Notes under the pieces: generated by a model | What the model was told of the DNA's origin: nothing | What the model saw: only the letters and a program-made list of their open reading frames with translations | The model's database searches: none | Shown: positions 1 through 6,856 of the stretch, piece by piece | Layout of the letters: every line of letters begins with the position of its first letter | Numbering within the stretch: the stretch's first letter is position 1 | Position numbers and translations under genes: made by a program | DNA from: an uncultured Oscillospiraceae bacterium | GTDB taxonomy: Bacteria; Bacillota; Clostridia; Oscillospirales; Acutalibacteraceae | Assembly (NCBI GenBank): GCA_900549055.1 | Contig: URNB01000063.1 | Location: forward strand, 1 to 12,201 | Direction of reading: 5' to 3' | DNA: 12,201 bases

Positions 1-999
1 GAAATAGCCGTTCCGCGAGACAGGAAAGCCGAATTTGAACCGCAGATAATCAGGAAAAACGAAACATCGCTAAGCTGGGATATTGAAGAAAAGATAATTT
101 CAATGTACGCCAAAGGTATGACGACCAACGATATTTCGGCGCATATTGAGGATATTTACGGAATAGAGGTATCGGACAGTCTTGTAAGCCGAATAACGGA
201 TAAAATACTTCCGGTAGTGAAGGAATGGCAGCAGAGACCGCTTGAGAGCATTTATGCGGTAGTTTTTATGGACGCAATCCATTACAATGTACGCTGTGAG
301 GGCAGAATTGTAAAGAAAGCCGTATACATAGCAATCGGCATAAATATGGAGGGCAAGAAAGATGTTCTCGGTATGTATGTCGGGGAGAATGAAAGCGCAA
401 GGTATTGGCTTTCAATACTTAACGGACTTCGCAACAGAGGTGTCGAGGATATTTTTATTGCCTGCACAGACAACCTGAACGGCTTTTCCGATGCCATTGC
501 CGCCGTATATCCGAAAACCGACATTCAGAATTGTATCATTCATCAGCTGAAAAATTCAAGCAAGTATGTTTCCTACAAAGATTTAAAAGCGCTTATGGCT
601 GATCTAAAGGCGGTATACGCTGCACCGGATGAAGCTTCCGCTCTTGCTGCATTAGAGTTTTTCTCCGGCAAATTGGATAAAAAATATCCCAAGATTTCAC
701 AGTCCCGGCAGTCCGATTGGGCAAATTTAAGCACCTATTTCAAATTTCCGGCAGAACTGCGAAAACTGATTTATACCGCAAATGCCATAGGAGGCTTTAA
801 CCGTCAGCTGAGAAAGGTCACAAAATCCAAATCTGTGTTCCCGACCGGCGACAGTCTTTTCAAAATGCTGTATTTGGCAATGACAGACATTACAAAAAAG
901 TGGACGGGCAGACGGCAGGATTGGAGTCAAATTCACGTGCAATTGTCGGTTTTCTATGCTGACCGTATGCCGGTTCAGCACATCACGTCCGGCAAGTAA
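1..999 (+). CDS. IS256-family (mutator type) DDE transposase, N-terminally cut by window, probably inactive
   Basis: The reading frame is open from base 1, so the true start lies upstream; the ATG at 103 is internal. The visible 332 residues show the family's hallmarks in order: DNA-binding-side text VPRDRKAEFEPQII, the first catalytic Asp in VVFMDAIHYN, the second in ACTDNLNGF, the CxxH block CIIHQLKN, and the C-terminal block NRQLRKVTKSKSVFP followed by KKWTGRRQDW. In the family the third catalytic residue is the Glu of the TNAIEGFNR-type motif. Here the motif reads TANAIGGFNR, with GGA at 790-792 where GAA or GAG is expected. This is one transition from GAA and removes the third member of the DDE triad. 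The rest of the frame is intact, so the copy looks recently inactivated, unless the base is a sequencing error. Confidence 0.93.
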   Translation, partial: EIAVPRDRKAEFEPQIIRKNETSLSWDIEEKIISMYAKGMTTNDISAHIEDIYGIEVSDSLVSRITDKILPVVKEWQQRPLESIYAVVFMDAIHYNVRCEGRIVKKAVYIAIGINMEGKKDVLGMYVGENESARYWLSILNGLRNRGVEDIFIACTDNLNGFSDAIAAVYPKTDIQNCIIHQLKNSSKYVSYKDLKALMADLKAVYAAPDEASALAALEFFSGKLDKKYPKISQSRQSDWANLSTYFKFPAELRKLIYTANAIGGFNRQLRKVTKSKSVFPTGDSLFKMLYLAMTDITKKWTGRRQDWSQIHVQLSVFYADRMPVQHITSGK

Positions 1000-1041
1000 A
1001 GGGTAAATGCACGGCTTCGCCGCCCTTGACTTACCGGACGT
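985..1041 (+). terminator. Long hairpin at the 3' end of the transposase gene
   Basis: Arms 985-1003 and 1023-1041 are complementary at 17 of 19 positions, and the left arm contains the transposase stop codon. The loop holds a second small stem, CGGC-TTC-GCCG, at 1012-1022. No long T run follows, only TTTCTG. It may act as a terminator, or as a barrier to reading across the end of the element. The structure is seen directly; its role is inferred. Confidence 0.5.
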
Positions 1042-1063
1042 TTCTGTGCTATATTGTTAATAT

Positions 1064-1090
1064 GGCGACAGCGGATTCACCGCTGCCGCC
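1064..1090. repeat. Subterminal hairpin in the IS256-type element
   Basis: GGCG-A-CAGCGG, loop ATTCA, CCGCTG-C-CGCC forms a stem pairing 10 of 11 positions. A smaller palindrome, ATATT-GTT-AATAT, lies just before it at 1051-1063. Both fall between the transposase and the presumed right terminal repeat. They may be subterminal binding or folding sites of the element; no function can be assigned from sequence. Confidence 0.4.
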
Positions 1091-1127
1091 GGTAAAATAT
1101 TTATTTCTGTTTTTACCGCACTTCTGC

Positions 1128-1153
1128 GTTTATACAAAATTGGGGATAGAGCC
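1128..1153 (+). repeat. Candidate right terminal inverted repeat of the IS256-type element
   Basis: The sequence from GTTTATACAAAATT to GGATAGAGCC has the layout of IS256-family right ends: a TTTA(C/T)ACAAAATT core, then a G-rich and GATA-like tail. It lies 129 bp past the transposase stop, a normal distance for such elements. The matching left repeat is outside the window, so this is by resemblance only. Confidence 0.45.
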
Positions 1154-1303
1154 GTTAAATACAGAATAGCATCTATATGTTCCGCTTGGTTTTTAATGTG
1201 TCCGGGATTCTGGGTACATATCACTTCTTTGTCTAACAAAAGGGGTTCACTTCATTTTATAGACGGCGGTTATTTTAGTTATCAAAGCTTATATTTTCAA
1301 CAT
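1154..1303. other. Gene-free junction between the insertion sequence and the regulator gene
   Basis: About 150 bp with no supported gene. Two stretches look like IS3-family (IS150-group) right ends: 1199-1218, TGTCCGGGATTCTGGGTACA, and 1230-1254, which starts TGTCTAACAAAAGGGG and ends TTCACTTCA. Both fit a loose TGTC..GGG(G)T(A/T)CA pattern. No IS3 transposase fragment is visible, so they could be end remnants or coincidence. The region also forms the 3' flank of the AraC-family gene, and no clear terminator was found for that gene. Confidence 0.35.
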
Positions 1304-2173
1304 TTATATTATAATGTTATCGTTTAAGCGGTATTCTCCGGGTGTGATTCCGACCGTTTTTTTAAACGCCTTATTAAAATTAGCCGTGTTATTAAATCCG
1401 CACTTTGACGCAATTTCAATTATATTAAGGTTGCTTTCATTTTTCAAAAGCTGCATAGCTGCCTCGATCCGACGGGAATTTATATAGTCCCAAAGCTTTA
1501 TACCGCTTACCTTACTGAAAAGCGATGAAAAGTAATTCGGCGTAAGTCCCGATAGCCCCGCTAAAGTTTCAAGCGTTAAATTTTCCTGAAAATGCATATC
1601 AATATATTCGGTCGCCTTACGGATAATGCGGTTTTTATCCTTTGATTCCGGCAATGCACCGTCAAAATATCCGAAATCACGAATAAGAGCAACAATAATC
1701 ATATTAAGCAAACTTTTAATTTGCAGAGCGTACTCGGGTTTCTTTTTTGAAAATTCTTCGGCAGCAGACATAAAAAGCCCGCGAATTTGCCGCGCACGGT
1801 CGGCGGGAATGCAGTTTTCAAAATTCGGGCTGTGCTGAAAGCAGAAATTGGTATTTACGTTACTCAGTCTGTCAAAGCTTCTCCCCCAGAGATAGCGCGG
1901 CTCAAAATGCAGGTTTATCATTTTAAGACCGTCTTTTCCCACCTCGGTCACACAGTGCTGTTCGTTGCTTGCAAATACAAAAATTTCATACGGCTTTATC
2001 GTGTATTTCTTATCGCCTACCGTGTAAATTCCGGAGCCTGCCGTTATAAGTGTAATTTCAAAGCGTATATGGCTGTGCCTTACCAAGGGGCGGCTGCCGC
2101 TTTGTACGATTACCTCCCACATTTTTAAAAGCACGCCGCCCGATGTGCTTATCTCGCCCAGTTCATTTATCAA
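1304..2173 (-). CDS. AraC-family transcriptional regulator
   Basis: Cytoplasmic DNA-binding regulator of 289 residues if it starts at TTG 2173. An N-terminal cupin-like sensor (about residues 25-95, with RHSHIRFEITLITAG and GDKKYTIKPYEIFVF) would bind a small ligand. The C-terminal AraC DNA-binding domain (about 185-283) has both helix-turn-helices: TLETLAGLSGLTPNYFSSLF at about 201-220 and NIIEIASKCGFNNTANFNKAF at about 250-270, closing with the family signature PGEYR. The frame is open back to a TTG at 2254, but those extra residues are encoded in AT-rich promoter DNA. TTG 2173 has a GGGG stretch 7 bases upstream and gives a normal family length. The first in-frame ATG (43 codons into the long frame) has no ribosome site and would trim the sensor. 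The gene is divergent from the dehydratase operon and is most likely its ligand-responsive regulator; this role is inferred from position. Confidence 0.9.
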   Translation of the reverse strand: MINELGEISTSGGVLLKMWEVIVQSGSRPLVRHSHIRFEITLITAGSGIYTVGDKKYTIKPYEIFVFASNEQHCVTEVGKDGLKMINLHFEPRYLWGRSFDRLSNVNTNFCFQHSPNFENCIPADRARQIRGLFMSAAEEFSKKKPEYALQIKSLLNMIIVALIRDFGYFDGALPESKDKNRIIRKATEYIDMHFQENLTLETLAGLSGLTPNYFSSLFSKVSGIKLWDYINSRRIEAAMQLLKNESNLNIIEIASKCGFNNTANFNKAFKKTVGITPGEYRLNDNIII

Positions 2174-2190
2174 TTTAATTCCCCAAATCG

Positions 2191-2221
2191 TAATATAGTT
2201 TGCAAATATAATAATATAGTT
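2191..2221. promoter_or_regulatory. Candidate AraC-type operator: 10-bp direct repeat at 21-bp spacing
   Basis: TAATATAGTT occurs at 2191-2200 and again, identically, at 2212-2221. The offset is 21 bp, two helical turns on the same face of the DNA. AraC-family proteins with two helix-turn-helices commonly bind tandem half-sites with this spacing. The downstream copy abuts the -35 position of the operon promoter, the geometry expected for an activator touching RNA polymerase. The regulator gene starts just to the left, so the same site may control its own transcription. Repeats are seen; binding is inferred. Confidence 0.6.
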
Positions 2222-2250
2222 GATGAAAATTTTACGCGAAATGTTATAAT
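2222..2250 (+). promoter_or_regulatory. Promoter of the dehydratase operon (extended -10)
   Basis: A consensus -10 TATAAT at 2245-2250 is preceded by TG (2242-2243), making an extended -10. The -35 position at 17-bp spacing (2222-2227, GATGAA) is poor, which fits a promoter that needs an activator. The candidate AraC operator ends right at this -35. Transcription would begin near 2257 and give a leader of about 50 bases before the dehydratase start. Confidence 0.65.
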
Positions 2251-2309
2251 ACAATTAGATTTTAACTTTTGTGTGGTTAAAAGTCAATCGTATTTTTTCG
2301 GAGGTTAAA

Positions 2310-3650
2310 ATGATAAATACATACTCAAACCCGACAGACCTTAAAATTACAGATATGCGCTTTGTGGATATAGACGGCGCGCCCAAGCGCTGCACTATAC
2401 TTAAAATAATGACCAATCAGGGTATTACGGGCTACGGCGAGGTGCGCGACGCTTCCTCAAAAACCTATGCGCTTATGCTTAAAAGCCGCATTTTGGGTGA
2501 AAACCCCTGCAATGTGGACAGAATTTTCCGCAAAATAAAGCAGTTCGGCGGTCCTTCCCGTCAGGGCGGCGGCGTTTCGGGCATAGAAATTGCGCTGTGG
2601 GATTTAGCGGGCAAGGCTTACGGCGTGCCGATGTATCAGCTTTTGGGCGGCAAATTCCGCGATAAGGTGAGGGTCTACTGCGATACCGACGTTGACGGAA
2701 AGCACACAGGTCATGATATGGGTCTTGCCTTAAAAAAGCGTATGGAAATGGGCTTTACATTTCTTAAAATGGATTTAGGTATGGGGCTTTTATTGGATGA
2801 ACCCGGAACCATAAACGCGCCGCTCGGCTTTATAGACGATATGAAAAAATATGCCCCGCATATTTTAAACGTTCAGGGCGGCTCTGTCACGGCGGATATG
2901 GTAAGGGCGCAGAAAAGCTACTCAATAGTAACGACTGCGCACCCGTTTACGGGTATTCACCTTACCGAAAAGGGACTTGATTACCTTGAGAACTATGTCA
3001 AGGAGGTAAGAGAGGTTATAGGCTACGAGGTGCCGCTGGCAATAGACCATTTCGGTCACGTTTGCGTTGAGGACTGCATAAGATTTGCAAAGCGTATGGA
3101 GCCTTACAAGCTTGCATGGCTTGAGGATATGGTGCCGTGGATGTATACCGACCAGTATGTACGCCTTAAAAACAGCACGACTATCCCGATTGCAACGGGC
3201 GAGGATATATACTTAAAGGAGGGCTTTGAAACCCTTATTAAAGCGGGCGGAGTGTCTGTTATTCACCCCGATATTTTAACCTGCGGCGGTGCTTTGGAGC
3301 TTAAAAAGATTGCGGATATAGCGGATGAAAACGGCGTGGCGGTTGCCGTGCATATGGCGGAAAGCCCCGTTGCCTGCTTAGCGGCGGTGCATACTGCGGC
3401 GGCAATGCACAATGTGCTGGCGCTTGAGTTCCACTCGGTAGATGTTCCGTGGTGGGCGGATATGGTAACGGGCATTAACAACCCGATATTTGAAAACGGC
3501 TTTATTAAAGTTCCCGAAAAGCCCGGTATAGGCTTTGACGAGCTGAATGAAGAAGTAATAAAGGAACATATAAACCCGCAAATACCCGGTTACTTTGAGC
3601 CTACTGACGAATGGAATAAAGAATTTTCAAACGACAGAATCTGGAGTTGA
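2310..3650 (+). CDS. Enolase-superfamily sugar-acid dehydratase (mandelate racemase subgroup-like)
   Basis: Cytoplasmic Mg-dependent enzyme of 446 residues, predicted to abstract the proton next to a carboxylate, most likely dehydrating an aldonate-type sugar acid to a 2-keto-3-deoxy acid. The N-terminal capping domain (about 10-125, with YGEVRD and ALWDLAGKAYG) precedes the barrel. Visible active-site residues: K153 in the K-x-D motif FLKMDLG, metal ligands D246 (AIDHFGH), E272 (WLEDMVPW) and E298 (ATGEDIY), and an Asp-His dyad D321 (HPDI) and H348 (VHMAES). The dyad spacing of 27 equals that of mandelate racemase. About 60 extra residues lie between K153 and D246 compared with that enzyme, including an HPFTGIHLTEKG stretch; from memory, a subgroup with such an insert exists. 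ATG 2310 was chosen because GGAGG lies 5 bases upstream; a GTG at 2271 has no such site. First gene of the operon, 6 bp before the GH13 gene. The substrate is not determinable from sequence. Confidence 0.9.
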   Translation: MINTYSNPTDLKITDMRFVDIDGAPKRCTILKIMTNQGITGYGEVRDASSKTYALMLKSRILGENPCNVDRIFRKIKQFGGPSRQGGGVSGIEIALWDLAGKAYGVPMYQLLGGKFRDKVRVYCDTDVDGKHTGHDMGLALKKRMEMGFTFLKMDLGMGLLLDEPGTINAPLGFIDDMKKYAPHILNVQGGSVTADMVRAQKSYSIVTTAHPFTGIHLTEKGLDYLENYVKEVREVIGYEVPLAIDHFGHVCVEDCIRFAKRMEPYKLAWLEDMVPWMYTDQYVRLKNSTTIPIATGEDIYLKEGFETLIKAGGVSVIHPDILTCGGALELKKIADIADENGVAVAVHMAESPVACLAAVHTAAAMHNVLALEFHSVDVPWWADMVTGINNPIFENGFIKVPEKPGIGFDELNEEVIKEHINPQIPGYFEPTDEWNKEFSNDRIWS

Positions 3651-3656
3651 TTTAAT

Positions 3657-4991
3657 ATGAAATATAAAGCTGTTTGCCCGCCGGAATGGCTCAGCCGTTC
3701 GGCAGTTTACCAAATAAACCCGAGAACATTTTCCCGAGAGGGGACAATAAAAGCAGTTACCGATGAGCTGCCAAAGCTTAAAGATTTAGGTTTCAGGGTT
3801 ATGTATCTTTGCCCTATTTTTGAGGAGGACGACTCTGAGAACAGAGAGTTTTGGAGTACCCGTCAGAAAAAATCGGAGACAAATAACCCCAAAAACCCGT
3901 ACCGTATGAACAATTATTTTAGGATCGACAGCGAATACGGGACGGAAAACGATCTGCGCGAGTTTATCGAAGAGGCGCACAGGCTCGGTATGAGGGTACT
4001 GCTTGATTTGGTTTACCTGCATATAGGGCCGAACGCGCCGATACTTAAAAGGCACCCTGAATTTGCAAGGCAGGAGAGGGACGGAAATATTATTTGCACG
4101 GAATGGAATTTCCCGTATCTTGATTATACTTCGGACGGACTTCGCGAGTATCTTTGGTGCAATATGATATATTACATAGGCGAGATGGACGCGGACGGTT
4201 TCCGCTGCGATGTCGGCGACGGCGTACCTCTTGATTTTTGGGTAGAGGCGCGGCGCAGAATGAAGGCGGTAAAGCCTGATTCGGTTTTAATAAATGAGGG
4301 TGTGAATTGGAACTATTTGCTTAAGGGCTTTGATTCCTCTTACTGCTTTGAGTGGCACGATAAGCTTTACGGGGCGTTTGCGGGCAAGGCATCGGCGGCG
4401 GAATTAAGAAAATTCAGAGAAAAGCTTGAAAAAGAAATTCCGGTTGGCGCAAAACTCATACAGGATATTGATAATCACGATACAGCGACCGATTGGCCGG
4501 CGCGCACCGAAACCGTTGCGGGGCACGACGGTATGGAGCAGATAGAGGTTATCAATTATCTGCTTGACGGCATACCTATGGTATACTGCGGGAACGAGCT
4601 TGCGGATTCCGCCAATCACAGTATGTTTGCAAACCGTTTTCATATGGGTAAATATGAGGTGACCGACCGCAGAGGGTTGGAAAAGCTTGATTACAGTATT
4701 CGCCGACAGGAAATTATGAAAAGGCTTAATGCCTTAAAGCTTGAAAGCGATATACTCTGTTATGGAAGTACGGTATGGGTTGATAATTCTGCGCCCGAAA
4801 AGGTGTTCTCATTTTCGAGGGAATACGGCGGCAAAAAAATAGTGTTTATAGGGAATATAAGCTGTGAAAAGGCAGCTTTCAGGTTTAATACGGAGCCGGG
4901 CGGCAGGGCTCTTTTCACAAACGGTGCGGAAAAAATATCCGATGGCACTATAGAGCTTGAACCGCGCGGATATATCGTGCTTGAAAAATAA
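3657..4991 (+). CDS. GH13-family glycosidase (alpha-amylase superfamily)
   Basis: Predicted retaining alpha-glycosidase of 444 residues, without signal peptide, so intracellular. Conserved GH13 regions are all present: the opening AVYQINPRTFS, region I DLVYLH (D117, H122), region II GFRCDVGD with nucleophile D185, region III INEG with acid/base E214, and region IV DIDNHD with stabiliser D275. Residues 50-90 form a loop rich in charged residues and Asn. The last ~80 residues look like the usual C-terminal beta domain. It is short for an amylase and lacks extra binding modules, which suits small oligosaccharides or glycosides. GGAG at 3643-3646 is spaced 10 bases from the start, and only 6 bp separate it from the dehydratase stop, so the two are surely co-transcribed. 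A GH13 enzyme next to a sugar-acid dehydratase suggests it liberates the sugar or acid moiety from an alpha-glycoside. The subfamily and substrate are not assigned. Confidence 0.9.
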   Translation: MKYKAVCPPEWLSRSAVYQINPRTFSREGTIKAVTDELPKLKDLGFRVMYLCPIFEEDDSENREFWSTRQKKSETNNPKNPYRMNNYFRIDSEYGTENDLREFIEEAHRLGMRVLLDLVYLHIGPNAPILKRHPEFARQERDGNIICTEWNFPYLDYTSDGLREYLWCNMIYYIGEMDADGFRCDVGDGVPLDFWVEARRRMKAVKPDSVLINEGVNWNYLLKGFDSSYCFEWHDKLYGAFAGKASAAELRKFREKLEKEIPVGAKLIQDIDNHDTATDWPARTETVAGHDGMEQIEVINYLLDGIPMVYCGNELADSANHSMFANRFHMGKYEVTDRRGLEKLDYSIRRQEIMKRLNALKLESDILCYGSTVWVDNSAPEKVFSFSREYGGKKIVFIGNISCEKAAFRFNTEPGGRALFTNGAEKISDGTIELEPRGYIVLEK

Positions 4992-5009
4992 GCGGGGGGT
5001 TTAATTAAA

Positions 5010-5648
5010 GTGAATCTGTTTTCCGAAAGAAAATTTATATCCGCAAAAACCGGCAAAGGGCTTAAATATTTATACTATTCCCCGAATACCGACGGTAACC
5101 TACCGCTTATTATTTATCTGCACGGCGCGGGCAGCAGGGGAACTGAGCTTTCGCAGCTGTCGCACGCGGGACCGATAGGCGAGCTTGAAAAGGGCAGAAA
5201 TATACCGGCGAGAATGGTTGCCCCTCAGTGCTGCGGCGACACGTGGTTTGAGCTTTTTGAAACACTTATAGATTTTGCCGAGAATACGGCGAATGAAAGC
5301 GGCGTTGATAAAAGCAGAATATATCTTACCGGGGTAAGTATGGGGGCATATGCCGTGTGGCAGCTCGCAATGACAAAGCCCGATATGTTCGCGGCGCTTG
5401 TTCCTGTTTGCGGCGGCGGAATGTACTGGAATGCCGCACGGCTTAAGAACATCCCTATTCGGGCATTTCACGGTGCTCTTGATACAACCGTCCTGCCGGA
5501 GGAAAGCGTTCATATGGTTGCGGCAGTAAACAACAGCGGTGGTAAAGCAGAGCTTACCGTATATCCCGATATGGCGCATAACTCGTGGGAAAGAGCGTTT
5601 GCAGACGACGAAATGTGGAAATGGATGCTTTCACAGAAAAGAGGATAA
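5010..5648 (+). CDS. Alpha/beta-hydrolase, carboxylesterase/feruloyl-esterase-like
   Basis: Compact serine hydrolase of 212 residues with no signal peptide. The oxyanion stretch LHGAGSRG (37-44) is followed by the nucleophile elbow GVSMG with S110, an acid candidate D158 in FHGALD, and H190 in DMAHNSW. This order and length match small esterases of the dienelactone hydrolase/CE1-like kind that act on acylated sugars or aryl esters. The start is GTG at 5010, preceded by a run of six G residues; no in-frame ATG gives an intact N-terminus. It follows the GH13 stop by 18 bp and ends 2 bp before the next gene. It probably removes an acyl group from the same glycoside the GH13 enzyme handles. Peptidase activity of the prolyl-oligopeptidase type is a less likely alternative given the small size. 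Confidence 0.85.
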   Translation: MNLFSERKFISAKTGKGLKYLYYSPNTDGNLPLIIYLHGAGSRGTELSQLSHAGPIGELEKGRNIPARMVAPQCCGDTWFELFETLIDFAENTANESGVDKSRIYLTGVSMGAYAVWQLAMTKPDMFAALVPVCGGGMYWNAARLKNIPIRAFHGALDTTVLPEESVHMVAAVNNSGGKAELTVYPDMAHNSWERAFADDEMWKWMLSQKRG

Positions 5649-5650
5649 AA

Positions 5651-6664
5651 ATGAGTAATCTTGAAGAATGCATTATTAAAGCGCATGAAGACGGGCTGGC
5701 TGATCATATTGCGGTACGGGTTGGCAAGGGTGAACAAATACTGAATGATTGCTTTTATTCCGCAGATTATGAGATAAATTCAAAAACGCTTTTTGATATG
5801 GCGTCGGTAACAAAGATAATGGTTACTACAATGCTTACGCTAATTGCGGCAGACAGAAAACTATTAAATTTTGACGATAAGGTAAATCGGTTTTTTCCGT
5901 GTCCGAAAGATAAATCGGAGCTTACAATAAAGCATTTACTGACGCATACAATGGGCTACGGGCATCGCTCGCTCTGCGAAAAAGGCAACACATATGATAA
6001 TATTCAAAATTATATATTGTCATTGCCGTGTGATTTTCCTGTAGGGACTAAGGTTGATTATAGCTGTCCGGGATTTATTCTGCTTGGAAAGATTTTAGAA
6101 AAGGTATTCGGCGACAGGCTTGACCGCCTTTTTATCAGCTTGATTGCCGCTCCGCTTGGAATGGAATCAAGCGGCTATTGTCTGAATTGTAAGGACGCGG
6201 TAAACAGTAATCTGTCGGAAGCGGAAAGAGGACTGGTTAACGATTATAACTGCCGTTTTTTAGGCGGCGTTGCAGGAAACGCGGGGCTGTTTTCTAATAT
6301 AGACGATATTACAAAATATATGCTGATGCTCCAAAAACACGGCGAACCTTTGGTATCAAGGGGAACGTTTGATCAGGCAATAATGAATCATACGGAAAAA
6401 ATGTCTCAATCCAGAGGACTCGGCTTTCTTTATGTTGACAGTAAATATTCACAAACCGGTCGGTTGTTTCCGAAAGGGTCGATAGGTCATTGCGGACATA
6501 CCGGTCAATCGGTATTTATTGATTTAAAATCAAATGTTTATGTTATTATCTTATCGGACGCTACGGTTACGGTTGAGAAAAGATACGGTTATAACTATGA
6601 AAAGGTAAAGCTTCTCAGGGAAAAATTACATAATGCTGTTGATAAAGATATTCGGGGTACTTAA
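5651..6664 (+). CDS. Beta-lactamase-fold serine hydrolase (class C-like/EstB-type)
   Basis: Serine hydrolase of 337 residues in the penicillin-binding-protein/beta-lactamase fold. The nucleophile motif SxxK is SVTK (S52-K55), followed by the typical IKHLLTHTMGYG. The second motif is Y137-S138-C139 where Y-x-N is usual, and the third is H283-T284-G285 in place of KTG, common among esterase-like members. There is no signal peptide or membrane anchor, unlike true beta-lactamases and penicillin-binding proteins, so a cytoplasmic esterase or amidase role is more likely than antibiotic resistance. ATG 5651 is chosen over upstream codons because GAGG lies 6 bases before it and it sits 2 bp after the esterase stop. 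The coding sequence is visibly more AT-rich than the dehydratase and SDR genes, which may mean separate acquisition. Confidence 0.87.
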   Translation: MSNLEECIIKAHEDGLADHIAVRVGKGEQILNDCFYSADYEINSKTLFDMASVTKIMVTTMLTLIAADRKLLNFDDKVNRFFPCPKDKSELTIKHLLTHTMGYGHRSLCEKGNTYDNIQNYILSLPCDFPVGTKVDYSCPGFILLGKILEKVFGDRLDRLFISLIAAPLGMESSGYCLNCKDAVNSNLSEAERGLVNDYNCRFLGGVAGNAGLFSNIDDITKYMLMLQKHGEPLVSRGTFDQAIMNHTEKMSQSRGLGFLYVDSKYSQTGRLFPKGSIGHCGHTGQSVFIDLKSNVYVIILSDATVTVEKRYGYNYEKVKLLREKLHNAVDKDIRGT

Positions 6665-6856
6665 CAAGAATAATTCATAAGATGAAAAAATGAATTTTAA
6701 CAACAGAACGCATATGCTTTAAAAACCGAAGATTGCACAAAGCTTAGATTTAAGCCGGTTAATATCCGTATTTTCGGTTTTGCACTGTGAAGAAGCCAAC
6801 AAGGCAATAATCACGGCAGGAAAGATAAGTAAGCTTAGGGAGATGCCAATTTAAAA
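6665..6856. other. 192-bp gap between the serine hydrolase and YitT genes
   Basis: The largest gap inside the operon. It holds an inverted repeat, AAAACCGAA (6722-6730) and TTCGGTTTT (6773-6781), with a 42-base loop; a short T run in the right arm could make it a weak or leaky terminator. No convincing promoter was seen. Transcription might continue through it or restart here, so the seven genes may form one or two units. Confidence 0.35.

Larger units (their letters stand above)
1..1153 (+). mobile_element. IS256-family insertion sequence, right part (left end outside window)
   Basis: The element runs in from the left edge. It holds most of a mutator-type (IS256-family) transposase and about 150 bp of 3' non-coding DNA with several hairpins. 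A plausible right terminal repeat lies at 1128-1153, reading TTTATACAAAATT followed by GGGGATAGAGCC. This resembles the TTTACACAAAATT type of right end known for the family. The left end is not in the window, so neither the inverted-repeat match nor a target duplication can be tested. The exact right boundary is therefore inferred. Confidence 0.7.

Noticed and set aside
1057..1239. Minus-strand 60-codon frame in the IS junction
   Set aside because: It starts with TTG without a ribosome site, spans the presumed IS terminal repeat and hairpins, and resembles no family I recognise.
2271..2309. Upstream GTG start for the dehydratase
   Set aside because: It has no ribosome site and lies about 14 bases from the predicted transcription start, while ATG 2310 has GGAGG at ideal spacing.
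6723..6854. 43-codon open stretch before the YitT gene ending in a protein-like tail (AGKISKLREMPI)
   Set aside because: No start codon or ribosome site, and no recognisable homology; open frames of this size arise by chance. A decayed gene remnant cannot be excluded.
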